Shown: piece by piece, positions 9,337-16,929 of the stretch
Layout of the letters: each line of letters starts with the position of its first letter
How positions within the stretch are numbered: position 1 is the first letter of the stretch
Assembly: GCA_023437225.1 (NCBI GenBank)
Contig: JAEZGS010000014.1
Span: 89,054 to 153,053 of the forward strand
DNA length: 64,000 nucleotides
Reading direction: 5' to 3'
From: Bacteroidota bacterium
Lineage (GTDB): Bacteria; Bacteroidota; Bacteroidia; Chitinophagales; Chitinophagaceae
Program-made: the position numbers and the translations under genes
Notes under the pieces: model-generated
The model's input: only the letters and a program-made list of their open reading frames with translations
What the model was told of the DNA's origin: nothing
The model's database searches: none

Positions 9337-9361
9337 TTGCAAATGCTTTCTTCGTACTTTG
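9337..9361 (+). promoter_or_regulatory. Candidate promoter of the MoxR operon
   Basis: TTG at 9337 and TACTTTG at 9355-9361, one base shorter than TAnnTTTG. It lies 22 bases before GTG 9384 and inside the longer TTG-started reading frame, which argues for GTG 9384 as the true start. Confidence 0.4.
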
Positions 9362-9383
9362 TAAAATAATTAAAACAAAAATT

Positions 9384-10382
9384 GTGCTCACAGCCAACGA
9401 CATACATCAGCTTAACGAAAAGATCCAGTACCAGGGTGTATTTATAGACCGACTAAAAGACGAGATTGGCAGAGTGATCATTGGCCAGCACTATATGCTC
9501 GATCGATTGATCATTGGCTTATTGAGCAACGGACACATCCTTTTGGAAGGGGTTCCGGGGCTTGCAAAAACTCTTACGATCAAATCGCTGGCACAGGCTG
9601 TGCGTGCGAAGTTCAGTCGCATACAGTTTACTCCGGACCTGCTTCCTGCCGATGTGATCGGTACCATGATCTTCCACCAGCAGAAGCACGAGTTCATGGT
9701 TAGGAAGGGACCGATCTTCGCCAATTTTATTTTGGCCGATGAAATCAACCGCGCACCCGCAAAAGTGCAAAGTGCATTACTCGAGGCGATGCAGGAACGG
9801 CAGGTGACCATCGGAGAGAATACATACAAGCTGGATGAACCCTTCCTCGTTCTTGCAACGCAGAACCCGCTTGAGCAGGAGGGAACTTATCCCCTGCCTG
9901 AGGCGCAACAGGACCGGTTCCTGATGAAAGTGGTGGTAGACTACCCTTCACGTGCTGAAGAGCAGGCGATCATTCGTCAAAACGTTCAGGGTCTTAAATT
10001 CCCCGAAGTTGAACCGGTTGTCTCCATCCAGGAGATTGTACAGGCCCGCGAACTGGTGCGGCAGGTATACATGGATGAAAAGATTGAACAATACATACTC
10101 GATATTGTCTTTGCCACGCGACGTCCTTCGGAGTACCGGCTGGATAAGATAAAGCCGCTGATCGCATATGGAGGTTCACCGCGGGCAAGCATTAACCTGG
10201 CGCTTGCTGCAAAAGCACAGGCATTTTTGCAAAAGCGCGGATATGTAATACCTGAAGACATCCGCTCAATCGCGAAAGATGTACTACGGCATCGTATTGG
10301 ACTTACATATGAGGCCGAGGCAGAGAACATCCGCATCGAACAGGTGATCGATGACATCATGCAAACCATCCCCGTACCATAA
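9384..10382 (+). CDS. MoxR-family AAA+ ATPase
   Basis: MoxR ATPases act as chaperones that remodel partner proteins, usually with VWA/DUF58 proteins encoded beside them. Walker A is GVPGLAKT, the Walker B region reads ILADEINRAPAKVQSALLEAM, and sensor 1 is ATQNPLEQEGTYPLPEAQQDRF, the MoxR signature. Start chosen at GTG 9384 (332 aa): a longer frame begins with TTG 9303 but adds 27 hydrophobic residues unlike MoxR, and a promoter-like element lies inside it. Stop and next start share one base (TAATG), so the DUF58 gene is translationally coupled. Confidence 0.9.
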   Translation: MLTANDIHQLNEKIQYQGVFIDRLKDEIGRVIIGQHYMLDRLIIGLLSNGHILLEGVPGLAKTLTIKSLAQAVRAKFSRIQFTPDLLPADVIGTMIFHQQKHEFMVRKGPIFANFILADEINRAPAKVQSALLEAMQERQVTIGENTYKLDEPFLVLATQNPLEQEGTYPLPEAQQDRFLMKVVVDYPSRAEEQAIIRQNVQGLKFPEVEPVVSIQEIVQARELVRQVYMDEKIEQYILDIVFATRRPSEYRLDKIKPLIAYGGSPRASINLALAAKAQAFLQKRGYVIPEDIRSIAKDVLRHRIGLTYEAEAENIRIEQVIDDIMQTIPVP

Positions 10383-11251
10383 TGCTTACTACGACTGAGA
10401 TATTGAAGAAGGTTCGGGAACTGGAGATAAAGAGTAAGAAATTAACGCGGCATCTTTTCACCGGCGAATACCACAGTGCATTCAAGGGACGGGGAATGTC
10501 GTTCAAAGAAGTACGTGAATATCATGCGGGCGATGATCCGCGATTCATTGATTGGAATGTATCGGCTCGCTTTAATCATCCGTTCAGTAAAGTGTTTGAA
10601 GAAGAACGCGAATTATCGGTGATGCTGATAGTGGACCTGAGTGCAAGTTCTTTCTTTGGTACAAGAAGCACGCGGCAAAAAGATCTGATCACAGAGATCG
10701 GCGCCGTGATTGCCTTTTCAGCAGTGAGCAATAACGATAAGGTAGGCGTACTGTTCTTTAGCGATCGCGTTGAAATGTTCATTCCTCCAAAGAAAGGTCG
10801 TGATCATGCTTTGTTCATTGTTCGTGAAATGTTGACGCTTGAGCCCAAGGGAAAGGGAACCAATATCGCCGAGGCATTAAGAAAGTTCACAAACTCGATC
10901 AAGCAGGGCTGCATCTCATTTCTGCTCAGCGATTTCATGGACGCAAACTATGAAGATGCATTGAAAGTTGCAGGAAAGAAACATGACCTCATTGGCGTTC
11001 GCGTCTACGATCCAATGCTCATGGCACTTCCTGATATAGGGCTGCTTGAAGTAGAAGATTCTGAATCCGGACAAGTTGCTGTCATTGACACAAGCGACTA
11101 CCTTGTTCGAAAATCGTATCAGGAAGAATTTACCCGGTTCAATGAATATTCAAGAAGTGTATTTTCTAAAGCAGGTTCCGATCTGATGCATATCAGAACC
11201 GACGAAGATTACGTTAAGACACTACAGAAGTTTTTTATCAGTCGCAAGTAA
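10382..11251 (+). CDS. DUF58 domain protein
   Basis: 289 aa, soluble. Begins KVRELEIKSKKLTRHLFTGEYHSAFKGRG, then the DUF58 core FKEVREYHAGDDPRFIDWNVSAR. A VWA-like segment follows (VMLIVDLSASSFFG), with a DxSxS-type metal site. Partner of the preceding MoxR ATPase; such pairs are known from the aerotolerance (Bat) operons. Followed after 6 bases by the DUF4381/BatD-like gene. Confidence 0.9.
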   Translation: MLTTTEILKKVRELEIKSKKLTRHLFTGEYHSAFKGRGMSFKEVREYHAGDDPRFIDWNVSARFNHPFSKVFEEERELSVMLIVDLSASSFFGTRSTRQKDLITEIGAVIAFSAVSNNDKVGVLFFSDRVEMFIPPKKGRDHALFIVREMLTLEPKGKGTNIAEALRKFTNSIKQGCISFLLSDFMDANYEDALKVAGKKHDLIGVRVYDPMLMALPDIGLLEVEDSESGQVAVIDTSDYLVRKSYQEEFTRFNEYSRSVFSKAGSDLMHIRTDEDYVKTLQKFFISRK

Positions 11252-11257
11252 TTTATA

Positions 11258-12181
11258 ATGCGCTCTATCCTTACGATAATTTGTTTTATATGGTCGTTGC
11301 ATTGTGTTGCACAGGTCCAGGTGCGCACGAATGTGGATCGCGAATCCATCCTCATTGGTGAACGCATTCAGCTTTCGCTCGAAGCATATATGCCCCTGGG
11401 TGAAACGTTCGCCTGGTTCAGGATCGATTCCATTCCCAACTTCACTGTTATCAATGCATCAAAGATCGATACCATTGAAACTTTCAACGGTAAGAAAGTA
11501 CAGCAGACCTATACGATCACCAGCTTTGATTCAGGAAGACAGCAACTGCCTGCTTTCACAATGGTCATTGGCAATGCACGGTATGTTACCGATACGCTCG
11601 GAATTGATGTGAAATATACTCCAGTTAATGTTGCGGATAATTATCGCGACATAAAAGAGATCATGGATGTGGAGGTGGAAAAGAATACATTCATCCCATG
11701 GATTATTGCAATCGTTACTTTGCTTGCACTGCTGATAGCTGGCTATTTGCTGTATCGCAAAAAATCTCCTGCGATCAAGCCCGTAGCGAAAAAACTTTCA
11801 CCTTACGAACAGGCAATGCGTGACCTTGAAGTGATCCGAAAACGAGGTTTCCATTTGAATGGTGAAGTAAAAGAATATTATTCTTCATTGAACGATATCC
11901 TGCGTGTGTTTCTTGAAGGAAGTTTGCAACTGCATACAATGGAAAAAACAAATGAAGAGATCATCCTGGATCTGCGACGAGTGCCTTTGTCGAAAGAAGC
12001 GTATGTTGAATTATCAAACGCCTTACGTGTAGCCGATTATGTGAAGTTTGCAAAATACCATCCGGATGAAAATCTTAATGAACAAAGCTTCAATACTATA
12101 AAGACAGCAATAGAAACTTTGAACCGTCGCATGACGGAACAAAATAATTCAATACAAAATCAACAAACAAAAGCGCAGTGA
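11258..12181 (+). CDS. BatD-like / DUF4381-like membrane protein
   Basis: 307 aa. Signal peptide (LTIICFIWSLHCVAQ), an extracytoplasmic beta-rich region (about 20-135) reminiscent of the BatD N-domain (VRTNVDRESILIGERIQLSLEA), one transmembrane helix at about 149-167 (WIIAIVTLLALLIAGYLLY), and a cytoplasmic helical region with LSPYEQAMRDLE and FHLNGEVKEYYSSLNDILRVFLE, as in DUF4381 proteins. Its stop overlaps the next GTG start in GTGA. Placed by context in the MoxR/Bat system; exact role unknown. Confidence 0.65.
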   Translation: MRSILTIICFIWSLHCVAQVQVRTNVDRESILIGERIQLSLEAYMPLGETFAWFRIDSIPNFTVINASKIDTIETFNGKKVQQTYTITSFDSGRQQLPAFTMVIGNARYVTDTLGIDVKYTPVNVADNYRDIKEIMDVEVEKNTFIPWIIAIVTLLALLIAGYLLYRKKSPAIKPVAKKLSPYEQAMRDLEVIRKRGFHLNGEVKEYYSSLNDILRVFLEGSLQLHTMEKTNEEIILDLRRVPLSKEAYVELSNALRVADYVKFAKYHPDENLNEQSFNTIKTAIETLNRRMTEQNNSIQNQQTKAQ

Positions 12182-13185
12182 TCTACGATTGGATAAGAGA
12201 AACAGATTTTGCACATCCGGAATTTTTCTGGCTGTTACTCTTATTGCCTTTGATAGCATGGTATCATCGGCGCAACTGGAGTAAGACCACGGCAGCGCTG
12301 AAAGTGCCGTCTATTGTGCCTTTGACAATGCATTCTTCCTGGAAGAGTAAGCTGCGACCGTTATTGACGGTGTTGAGATTGCTTACCCTCGCTTTGTTGA
12401 TCATTGCACTGGCACGCCCACAAAAAAGAAATGATCAGCAACTCGTAAGTGGAGAAGGTATCGACATAATCCTTTGTATGGATGTAAGCGGAAGCATGCT
12501 TGCACAGGACTTCAAACCCAACCGTTTGGAAGCCGCTAAAAATGTTGCGGCGAACTTTGTCGATTCGCGACCAACAGACAGGATCGGATTGGTTATTTTT
12601 TCGGGTGAAAGCTTCACATCATCGCCGCTTACAATCGATAAGAATCTTTTGAAGGCACAGATCTTTAACGCGCAGAGTAATGTCTTGGCCGATGGCACTG
12701 CAATTGGGGATGGACTTTCAACTAGTGTACAGAGACTGAAAGACAGCAAGTCTAAATCACGCGTGATCATCTTGCTAACGGATGGTGAGAACCAGGGTGG
12801 ACTGATAGATCCACTTACCGCAAAAGAGATCGCAAAATCGATTGGCATAAAAGTGTATACTATTGGCATGGGTACTGAAGGATTTGCACCGGCACCTGCT
12901 CAATCATCAACCGGCGCAATCGTTATGCAGCGTCAAAAAGTAAATATTGATGAAGACCTGTTGCGGCTTATTGCTGCTGAAACCGGTGGATTATATTTTC
13001 GCGCGCGCGATAATTCAAGTCTTACAGAGATATACAGGGAAATCGATAAGTTGGAAAAGACAAGAATAGACATTACAAGGTTAAGCCGCTTCCAGGAACG
13101 ATTTCAGCCATTCGCCATACTTGCTGCGGCAATGTTATTCCTGGAAATTCTTCTTCGTTACACCTTGTTCAGAAAATTTCCCTGA
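12178..13185 (+). CDS. batA: BatA-type VWA-domain membrane protein
   Basis: 335 aa. Starts at GTG overlapping the previous stop by four bases. Two N-terminal membrane segments (about 17-25 and 59-78, LLTVLRLLTLALLIIALARP), a VWA domain beginning ILCMDVSGSMLAQDF with intact MIDAS DxSxS, and a C-terminal membrane helix (FAILAAAMLFLEILLRYTLF). Matches BatA of the Bacteroidota aerotolerance operon. The usual following genes batB, batC, batD and batE are missing; rsgA comes next after 41 bases. Confidence 0.85.
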   Translation: MIYDWIRETDFAHPEFFWLLLLLPLIAWYHRRNWSKTTAALKVPSIVPLTMHSSWKSKLRPLLTVLRLLTLALLIIALARPQKRNDQQLVSGEGIDIILCMDVSGSMLAQDFKPNRLEAAKNVAANFVDSRPTDRIGLVIFSGESFTSSPLTIDKNLLKAQIFNAQSNVLADGTAIGDGLSTSVQRLKDSKSKSRVIILLTDGENQGGLIDPLTAKEIAKSIGIKVYTIGMGTEGFAPAPAQSSTGAIVMQRQKVNIDEDLLRLIAAETGGLYFRARDNSSLTEIYREIDKLEKTRIDITRLSRFQERFQPFAILAAAMLFLEILLRYTLFRKFP

Positions 13186-13226
13186 CGCAAATATGTTTTA
13201 TCTTCATCAGGTTTTCAATCAAAGAA

Positions 13227-14153
13227 ATGAAGGCATTAGTTTATAAATCAACCGGCAGCTGGTACATCACGCGTGCAGAAGATGGAACGATCTTCAACGC
13301 GCGCATCAAAGGTGTATTCAAAATTGGAGGGATAACGTCAACGAATCCAATTGCGGTAGGAGATATTGTGAAGATTGAGCCGGAGCAGGATGCAGATAAG
13401 ACAGCCGTCATAACGGAGATCGAGGATAGAAGAAATTATATTGCGCGACAATCACCTTCTCATAAAAAGCAGCATCATATTGTTGCAGCAAATGTTGATC
13501 AGTCGCTCCTCGTTGCTACATTGCGCGAGCCGAGAACATCACAGGGTTTTATCGATCGTTTCCTGGTAAGTTGCGAAGCGTATCATGTACCTGCAATCAT
13601 CGTCTTCAATAAATCGGACCTGTATCGCGAAAAGGATAAAGCAAGGTTTGAAGAGATGAAAGACATGTATGAGGCAGTAGGGTACAGGGTGATCATGGCA
13701 AGTGCGCCGCAACAATTGGGAATTGATGAACTGAAGGAATTATTGCAAGATAAGGTTACACTTATGAGTGGGCATTCCGGGGTGGGCAAGTCGTCACTCA
13801 TCAACCTGTTGATACCGGATCTTGAGCTTCGCACCCAGGATGTCAGTGGATGGAGTGGGAAGGGAATGCATACAACAACATTTGCAGAGATGTTTGACCT
13901 ACCGGGAGGTGGGCGAATAATCGATACCCCGGGCATGCGTGAATTTGGGATCGTGCACATCGAAAGGCAGGAACTGTCGCACTATTTTCCGGAAATGCGT
14001 CAGCTCATAAATGATTGCCAGTTCAATAATTGCCTGCATATGAATGAGCCCGGTTGTGCGGTTAAGGCTGCCGTTAATTCCGGCGACGTAAGTATCGACC
14101 GGTATGTGAGTTACTGCACCATCCTCGATTCCATCCAGGATAAAAGCTACTAA
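13227..14153 (+). CDS. rsgA: Ribosome small-subunit GTPase RsgA
   Basis: GTPase of late 30S maturation. 308 aa with the circularly permuted order of motifs: OB-fold at the N-terminus, G4 FNKSDL (about 127-132), then G1 GHSGVGKS (182-189), then G3 DTPGMREFG. The C-terminal zinc site reads CQFNNCLHMNEPGC. All features of the family are present. Own transcript or read-through from batA. Confidence 0.95.
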   Translation: MKALVYKSTGSWYITRAEDGTIFNARIKGVFKIGGITSTNPIAVGDIVKIEPEQDADKTAVITEIEDRRNYIARQSPSHKKQHHIVAANVDQSLLVATLREPRTSQGFIDRFLVSCEAYHVPAIIVFNKSDLYREKDKARFEEMKDMYEAVGYRVIMASAPQQLGIDELKELLQDKVTLMSGHSGVGKSSLINLLIPDLELRTQDVSGWSGKGMHTTTFAEMFDLPGGGRIIDTPGMREFGIVHIERQELSHYFPEMRQLINDCQFNNCLHMNEPGCAVKAAVNSGDVSIDRYVSYCTILDSIQDKSY

Positions 14154-14178
14154 CCTCTAGTGCAATTTTTGCAGGTTA
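14151..14178 (+). other. Hairpin overlapping the rsgA stop codon
   Basis: TAACC (14151-14155, including the stop) pairs with GGTTA (14174-14178) and TGCAA pairs with TTGCA around a TTT loop, with a 5-base bulge CTAG-T. No T tract follows, so it may be a processing or weak termination signal rather than a standard terminator. Confidence 0.4.
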
Positions 14179-14197
14179 ATTGCGTTTAAGCATTGTT

Positions 14198-14374
14198 ATG
14201 AAACATCGTTTACTTTTATTCGCCGCTATGGTAATGATCATCGGAAGTTCCTGCTCTTCAGTTCGCAGGGCTTTTGGGCCGAAATATGGCTGCCCGGGTG
14301 ATGGTAAAGCTGTTGGTGCTGAAAAGCTGCTAAGCGGTGAAAAAGTACCCAAGGCAAAGAAGTTCAGATCGTAA
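14198..14374 (+). CDS. Small lipoprotein, 58 aa
   Basis: Starts at ATG 14198 (a TTG 18 bases upstream is less likely). Signal MKHRLLLFAAMVMIIGSSC with lipobox at Cys19, then a short mature part SSVRRAFGPKYGCPGDGKAVGAEKLLSGE. Tiny lipoproteins with a GCPxxGKxVGAEKLL core are widespread in Bacteroidota; their role is unknown. The gene ends 16 bases from the convergent aminotransferase. Confidence 0.7.
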   Translation: MKHRLLLFAAMVMIIGSSCSSVRRAFGPKYGCPGDGKAVGAEKLLSGEKVPKAKKFRS

Positions 14375-14389
14375 TTTATCGGTCTACGC

Positions 14390-15607
14390 TCACTCTTCAA
14401 TTCCTTCTTTCAGATCGGCATCTTTAGCCGATACGTCGCAAGCTTCAATAATTGCTTTACACGCCCGTTTTATTTCCTTACCGCTGATCGTCAATGGTGG
14501 TGCAATGCGCAGGCAATTCGGCGCGAATAAAAACCAGTCGGTCAAAACTCCATTAGCAAGGCAATGATCGATAATCTTTTTGTTTGTGTCGAAGTCCTCG
14601 AATTCAACGGCGATCAACAATCCTTCTGCACGAACCTCGCGAATCAATGGATGTTTCAACAGCTCTGTGAACATCTGGCTTTTTTCCCGAACCTGTTCTG
14701 TTAGCTCTTCTTTAAGCAACACATTCATTGCTGCCAATCCTGCTGCGCAAGAAACCGGGTGACCTCCAAAAGTTGTAATGTGACCAAGTACCGGGTTGTT
14801 GGTAAGCACGGACATGAGGTTGATATCGCTTACAAAAGCGCCCAGGGGCATGCCACCGCCAAGTGCTTTTCCAAGTAGTAAGATATCGGGGGTGATTCCG
14901 GTCTGTTCAAAGCCCCATAGACTGCCGGTTCTTCCAAAACCCGTTTGTATGGCGTCGATAATTAGTAAGGTGCCTGACTGACGGCACTTTTCATGTAATG
15001 CTATCATCCAGTCGATGTCCGGTGCAACTACGCCACGCTCTCCCTGGACTGCTTCTGCAATTACACATGCTGTTTGTTCATCAATATGATCGACAACGGA
15101 GAAATCGTTATAGTCGAGGTGTTTCACACCGGGCAATAAAGGACGAAATGCATTTCTCCAATATTCATCACCCATTACGCTCAGTGCACCATGTGTTGAG
15201 CCGTGATAGCTTTGATTGAAGGCAATGATATTGGGCCGACCAGTATATCGTTTTGCAAGTTTCAATGCGCCTTCCGTTGCTTCGGCGCCGGAGTTGGTGA
15301 AATACACGCTGTTCAGTGAGTCGGGCAGGTTTTCAGTGATGAGTTTGGCAAATTTCACCTGTGGCGTTTCCACGAATTCGCCGTATACAAGAAGATGCAT
15401 GTATTGATCCAGTTGCTTCTTTATTGCCTTTACCACTTTCGGATGACGATGCCCAACGTTTGCTACGCTGATGCCTGCAATAAGATCAAGATATTCTTTG
15501 CCATCGGCATCATATAAAAGGCAATCCTCTGCTTTTTCTATCTGGATTGCCAACGGCGCCGGTGATGTTTGTGCAACGTGTTGAAGAAATAATTTTCGTA
15601 AGTCCAT
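14390..15607 (-). CDS. Class III PLP aminotransferase (acetylornithine/4-aminobutyrate type)
   Basis: 405 aa. Transfers an amino group from an omega-amino donor with pyridoxal phosphate. Visible motifs: YLDLIAGISVANVGHRHP, the phosphate-binding TNSGAEATEGALKLAK (about 104-119), IIDAIQTGFGRTG with the PLP-N Asp218, and LLLGKALGGGMPLGAF with Schiff-base Lys247. The typical acidic residue before Q in DEVQTG is replaced by Ala-Ile here. Neighbours give no pathway, so arginine synthesis, GABA or another omega-amine are all possible. The upstream region is filled with tandem repeats. Confidence 0.85.
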   Translation of the reverse strand: MDLRKLFLQHVAQTSPAPLAIQIEKAEDCLLYDADGKEYLDLIAGISVANVGHRHPKVVKAIKKQLDQYMHLLVYGEFVETPQVKFAKLITENLPDSLNSVYFTNSGAEATEGALKLAKRYTGRPNIIAFNQSYHGSTHGALSVMGDEYWRNAFRPLLPGVKHLDYNDFSVVDHIDEQTACVIAEAVQGERGVVAPDIDWMIALHEKCRQSGTLLIIDAIQTGFGRTGSLWGFEQTGITPDILLLGKALGGGMPLGAFVSDINLMSVLTNNPVLGHITTFGGHPVSCAAGLAAMNVLLKEELTEQVREKSQMFTELLKHPLIREVRAEGLLIAVEFEDFDTNKKIIDHCLANGVLTDWFLFAPNCLRIAPPLTISGKEIKRACKAIIEACDVSAKDADLKEGIEE

Positions 15608-15615
15608 CGTTTTTT

Positions 15616-15711
15616 AATGTGCTAGTATGCTAGTATGCTAGTGTGCTAGTGTGCTAGTATGCTAATGTGCTAATGTGCTAATATGCTAATATGCTAATGT
15701 GCGAGTGTGCT
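15616..15711. repeat. Octad tandem repeat, unit TGCTARTR, about 12 copies
   Basis: Twelve contiguous 8-bp units (TGCTAGTA, TGCTAGTG, TGCTAATG, TGCTAATA, one TGCGAGTG). It lies directly upstream of the aminotransferase start and is followed (15731-15770) by a short run of AATTCG/GTAATTC units. Confidence 0.9.
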
Positions 15712-15773
15712 AATGGAATGTGGAAATGTGGTAATTGAAATTCGAAATTCGTAATTCGTAATTCGTAATGCGG

Positions 15774-15909
15774 GTTTCCGTTTGTCCGTTTCTCTGTTTA
15801 TCCGTTTCTCTGTTTGTCTGTTTCTCCGTTTCTCCCTGATTACCGACTACCGATTACCCATTGCCTCCGTTTCTCCGTTTCTCCGTTTCTCCGTTTCTCT
15901 GTTTCTCCC
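15774..15909. repeat. Octad repeat YGTTTCTC with an embedded GAYTACC heptad run
   Basis: About six and then five 8-bp units of (C/T)GTTTCTC, separated at 15837-15860 by three 7-bp GAYTACC units. Both unit types recur elsewhere in the window (59268, 63140, 63961; 35301, 35414, 60949). With 15616-15711 this fills the 349-base gap between divergent genes; apart from the repeats and a weak promoter-like GATTTTTG at 15920 nothing else is seen. Confidence 0.9.
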
Positions 15910-15956
15910 CAGGGGGCAGGATTTTTGCGTCGACCTTGGGATAAAACTTTTTGATT

Positions 15957-16298
15957 ATGACGACCGGCTATCACACCTATCAGCAGTGCATTGACGCATG
16001 TTTGCTTTGTGCATCTCTTTGTCATCATTGTGCTTCCTCCTGTCTGCAGGAAGAAGATCCAAAAATGATGGCCAAATGCATACAGCTTGACCTTGAATGT
16101 GCCGCTATCTGCTACGCAGCTGCACAACTTATGAGTCTCGGCAGCCCAATGGCTCCGCAGATTTGTACACTATGCGCCGAAATGTGTGATAAATGTGCCG
16201 AAGAGTGCAGTAAACATCACGACGAACATTGCCAGGAATGCGCACAGGCATGTATCCGGTGTGCAGAAGAATGTCGCAAAATGACAGTCGGCGGATAA
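15957..16298 (+). CDS. Cysteine-rich four-helix copper-binding protein
   Basis: 113 aa from ATG 15957; 19 cysteines, most in CxxxC and CxxC spacing on helices (QCIDACLLCASLCHHC, AEMCDKCAEEC, CQECAQACIRCAEEC). This is the pattern of the four-helix bundle copper-binding family (DUF326/Csp), whose members store many Cu(I) ions in the bundle core. No signal peptide is seen, so it should be cytosolic. It heads the Cus-type copper/silver island, which supports the role. A GATTTTTG element at 15920-15927 (one mismatch to TAnnTTTG) could drive it. Confidence 0.85.
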   Translation: MTTGYHTYQQCIDACLLCASLCHHCASSCLQEEDPKMMAKCIQLDLECAAICYAAAQLMSLGSPMAPQICTLCAEMCDKCAEECSKHHDEHCQECAQACIRCAEECRKMTVGG

Positions 16299-16340
16299 AC
16301 AGCTAATCCGAGCACATCATTAAAACAATAAAATAAGTTC

Positions 16341-16348
16341 TACCTTTG
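16341..16348 (+). promoter_or_regulatory. Candidate promoter for the HYC_CC_PP/cus operon
   Basis: TACCTTTG, exact TAnnTTTG, ten bases before ATG 16358; transcription would begin almost at the start codon. No TTG at -33. Confidence 0.45.
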
Positions 16349-16357
16349 CCCCATTCC

Positions 16358-16765
16358 ATGCGTAAACTATTTGTCTCCATACTCGCGGTATTGTACATGG
16401 CAGCAGCTTCCGGCGCTTCCATCAATATCCATTATTGTATGGACCGGCTGGTTGGAATGGAATGGGGTCATAATTCTGATGAGTCTGAAGCTTGCGGCAA
16501 ATGCGGCATGGACAAATCGCAAGACAGCGGTCGCGATAATTGCTGCAAAGACGAGCATAAGTTTGTTAAGATCGACCAGGATCAACAGGCCGCAATCTCC
16601 GCCATGCAATTGATCAAGGGCACTTCAACCGCATTGGTTATCCCCTTCGCCCTGATACCTCAACCCGCGCTGGTTTCGATAACAGAAGCCTTCCCTGTTA
16701 CTAAGGCACCACCGAGATTCGCTCCCACAGCGATCTTCAAGATGAATTGTATTTACCGCATTTGA
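16358..16765 (+). CDS. HYC_CC_PP family protein (copper-associated)
   Basis: 135 aa from ATG 16358; the TTG at 16346 lies inside the promoter-like element. N-terminal signal or anchor (MRKLFVSILAVLYMAAAS), then the family hallmarks: IHYCMDRL (HYC), CGKCGMDKS and DNCCKDEH (CC), and a Pro-containing end (KAPPRFAP). The name-giving family is restricted to Bacteroidota and nearly always lies beside heavy-metal RND pumps. Cys and His clusters suggest periplasmic metal binding. Precedes cusA on the same strand. Confidence 0.75.
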   Translation: MRKLFVSILAVLYMAAASGASINIHYCMDRLVGMEWGHNSDESEACGKCGMDKSQDSGRDNCCKDEHKFVKIDQDQQAAISAMQLIKGTSTALVIPFALIPQPALVSITEAFPVTKAPPRFAPTAIFKMNCIYRI

Positions 16766-16770
16766 TGTAA

Positions 16771-16924
16771 GGGAGAAATGAGAATTGAGCACGGCGAACA
16801 CTGACTCAACATGATTTGCGTCTGTTGTTCAGGGTTATAGACACCCCTTTCGATTCTCAGGTTTGTATTCTGTTCTGTTTCGAATTTCCCATTTCCCATT
16901 TTCCATTTCGCATTTCCCATTTCT
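16771..16924. repeat. Inverted pair of heptad repeats between HYC_CC_PP gene and cusA
   Basis: Left arm GGGAGAAATGAGAATTGAG (16771-16789); right arm five units of TCCCATT-type heptads (16882-16924). The right arm is roughly the reverse complement of the left, so the two can pair across about 95 bases. The right arm ends six bases before the cusA start codon. Confidence 0.7.
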
Positions 16925-16929
16925 ATCAA

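Noticed and set aside
15616..15909. CRISPR-like array
   Set aside because: Units are only 7-8 bp, contiguous and degenerate, with no unique spacers and no cas genes nearby.
15782..16127. ORFs on both strands over the octad repeats
   Set aside because: Their sequences are translated repeat or antisense to the 19-Cys protein.
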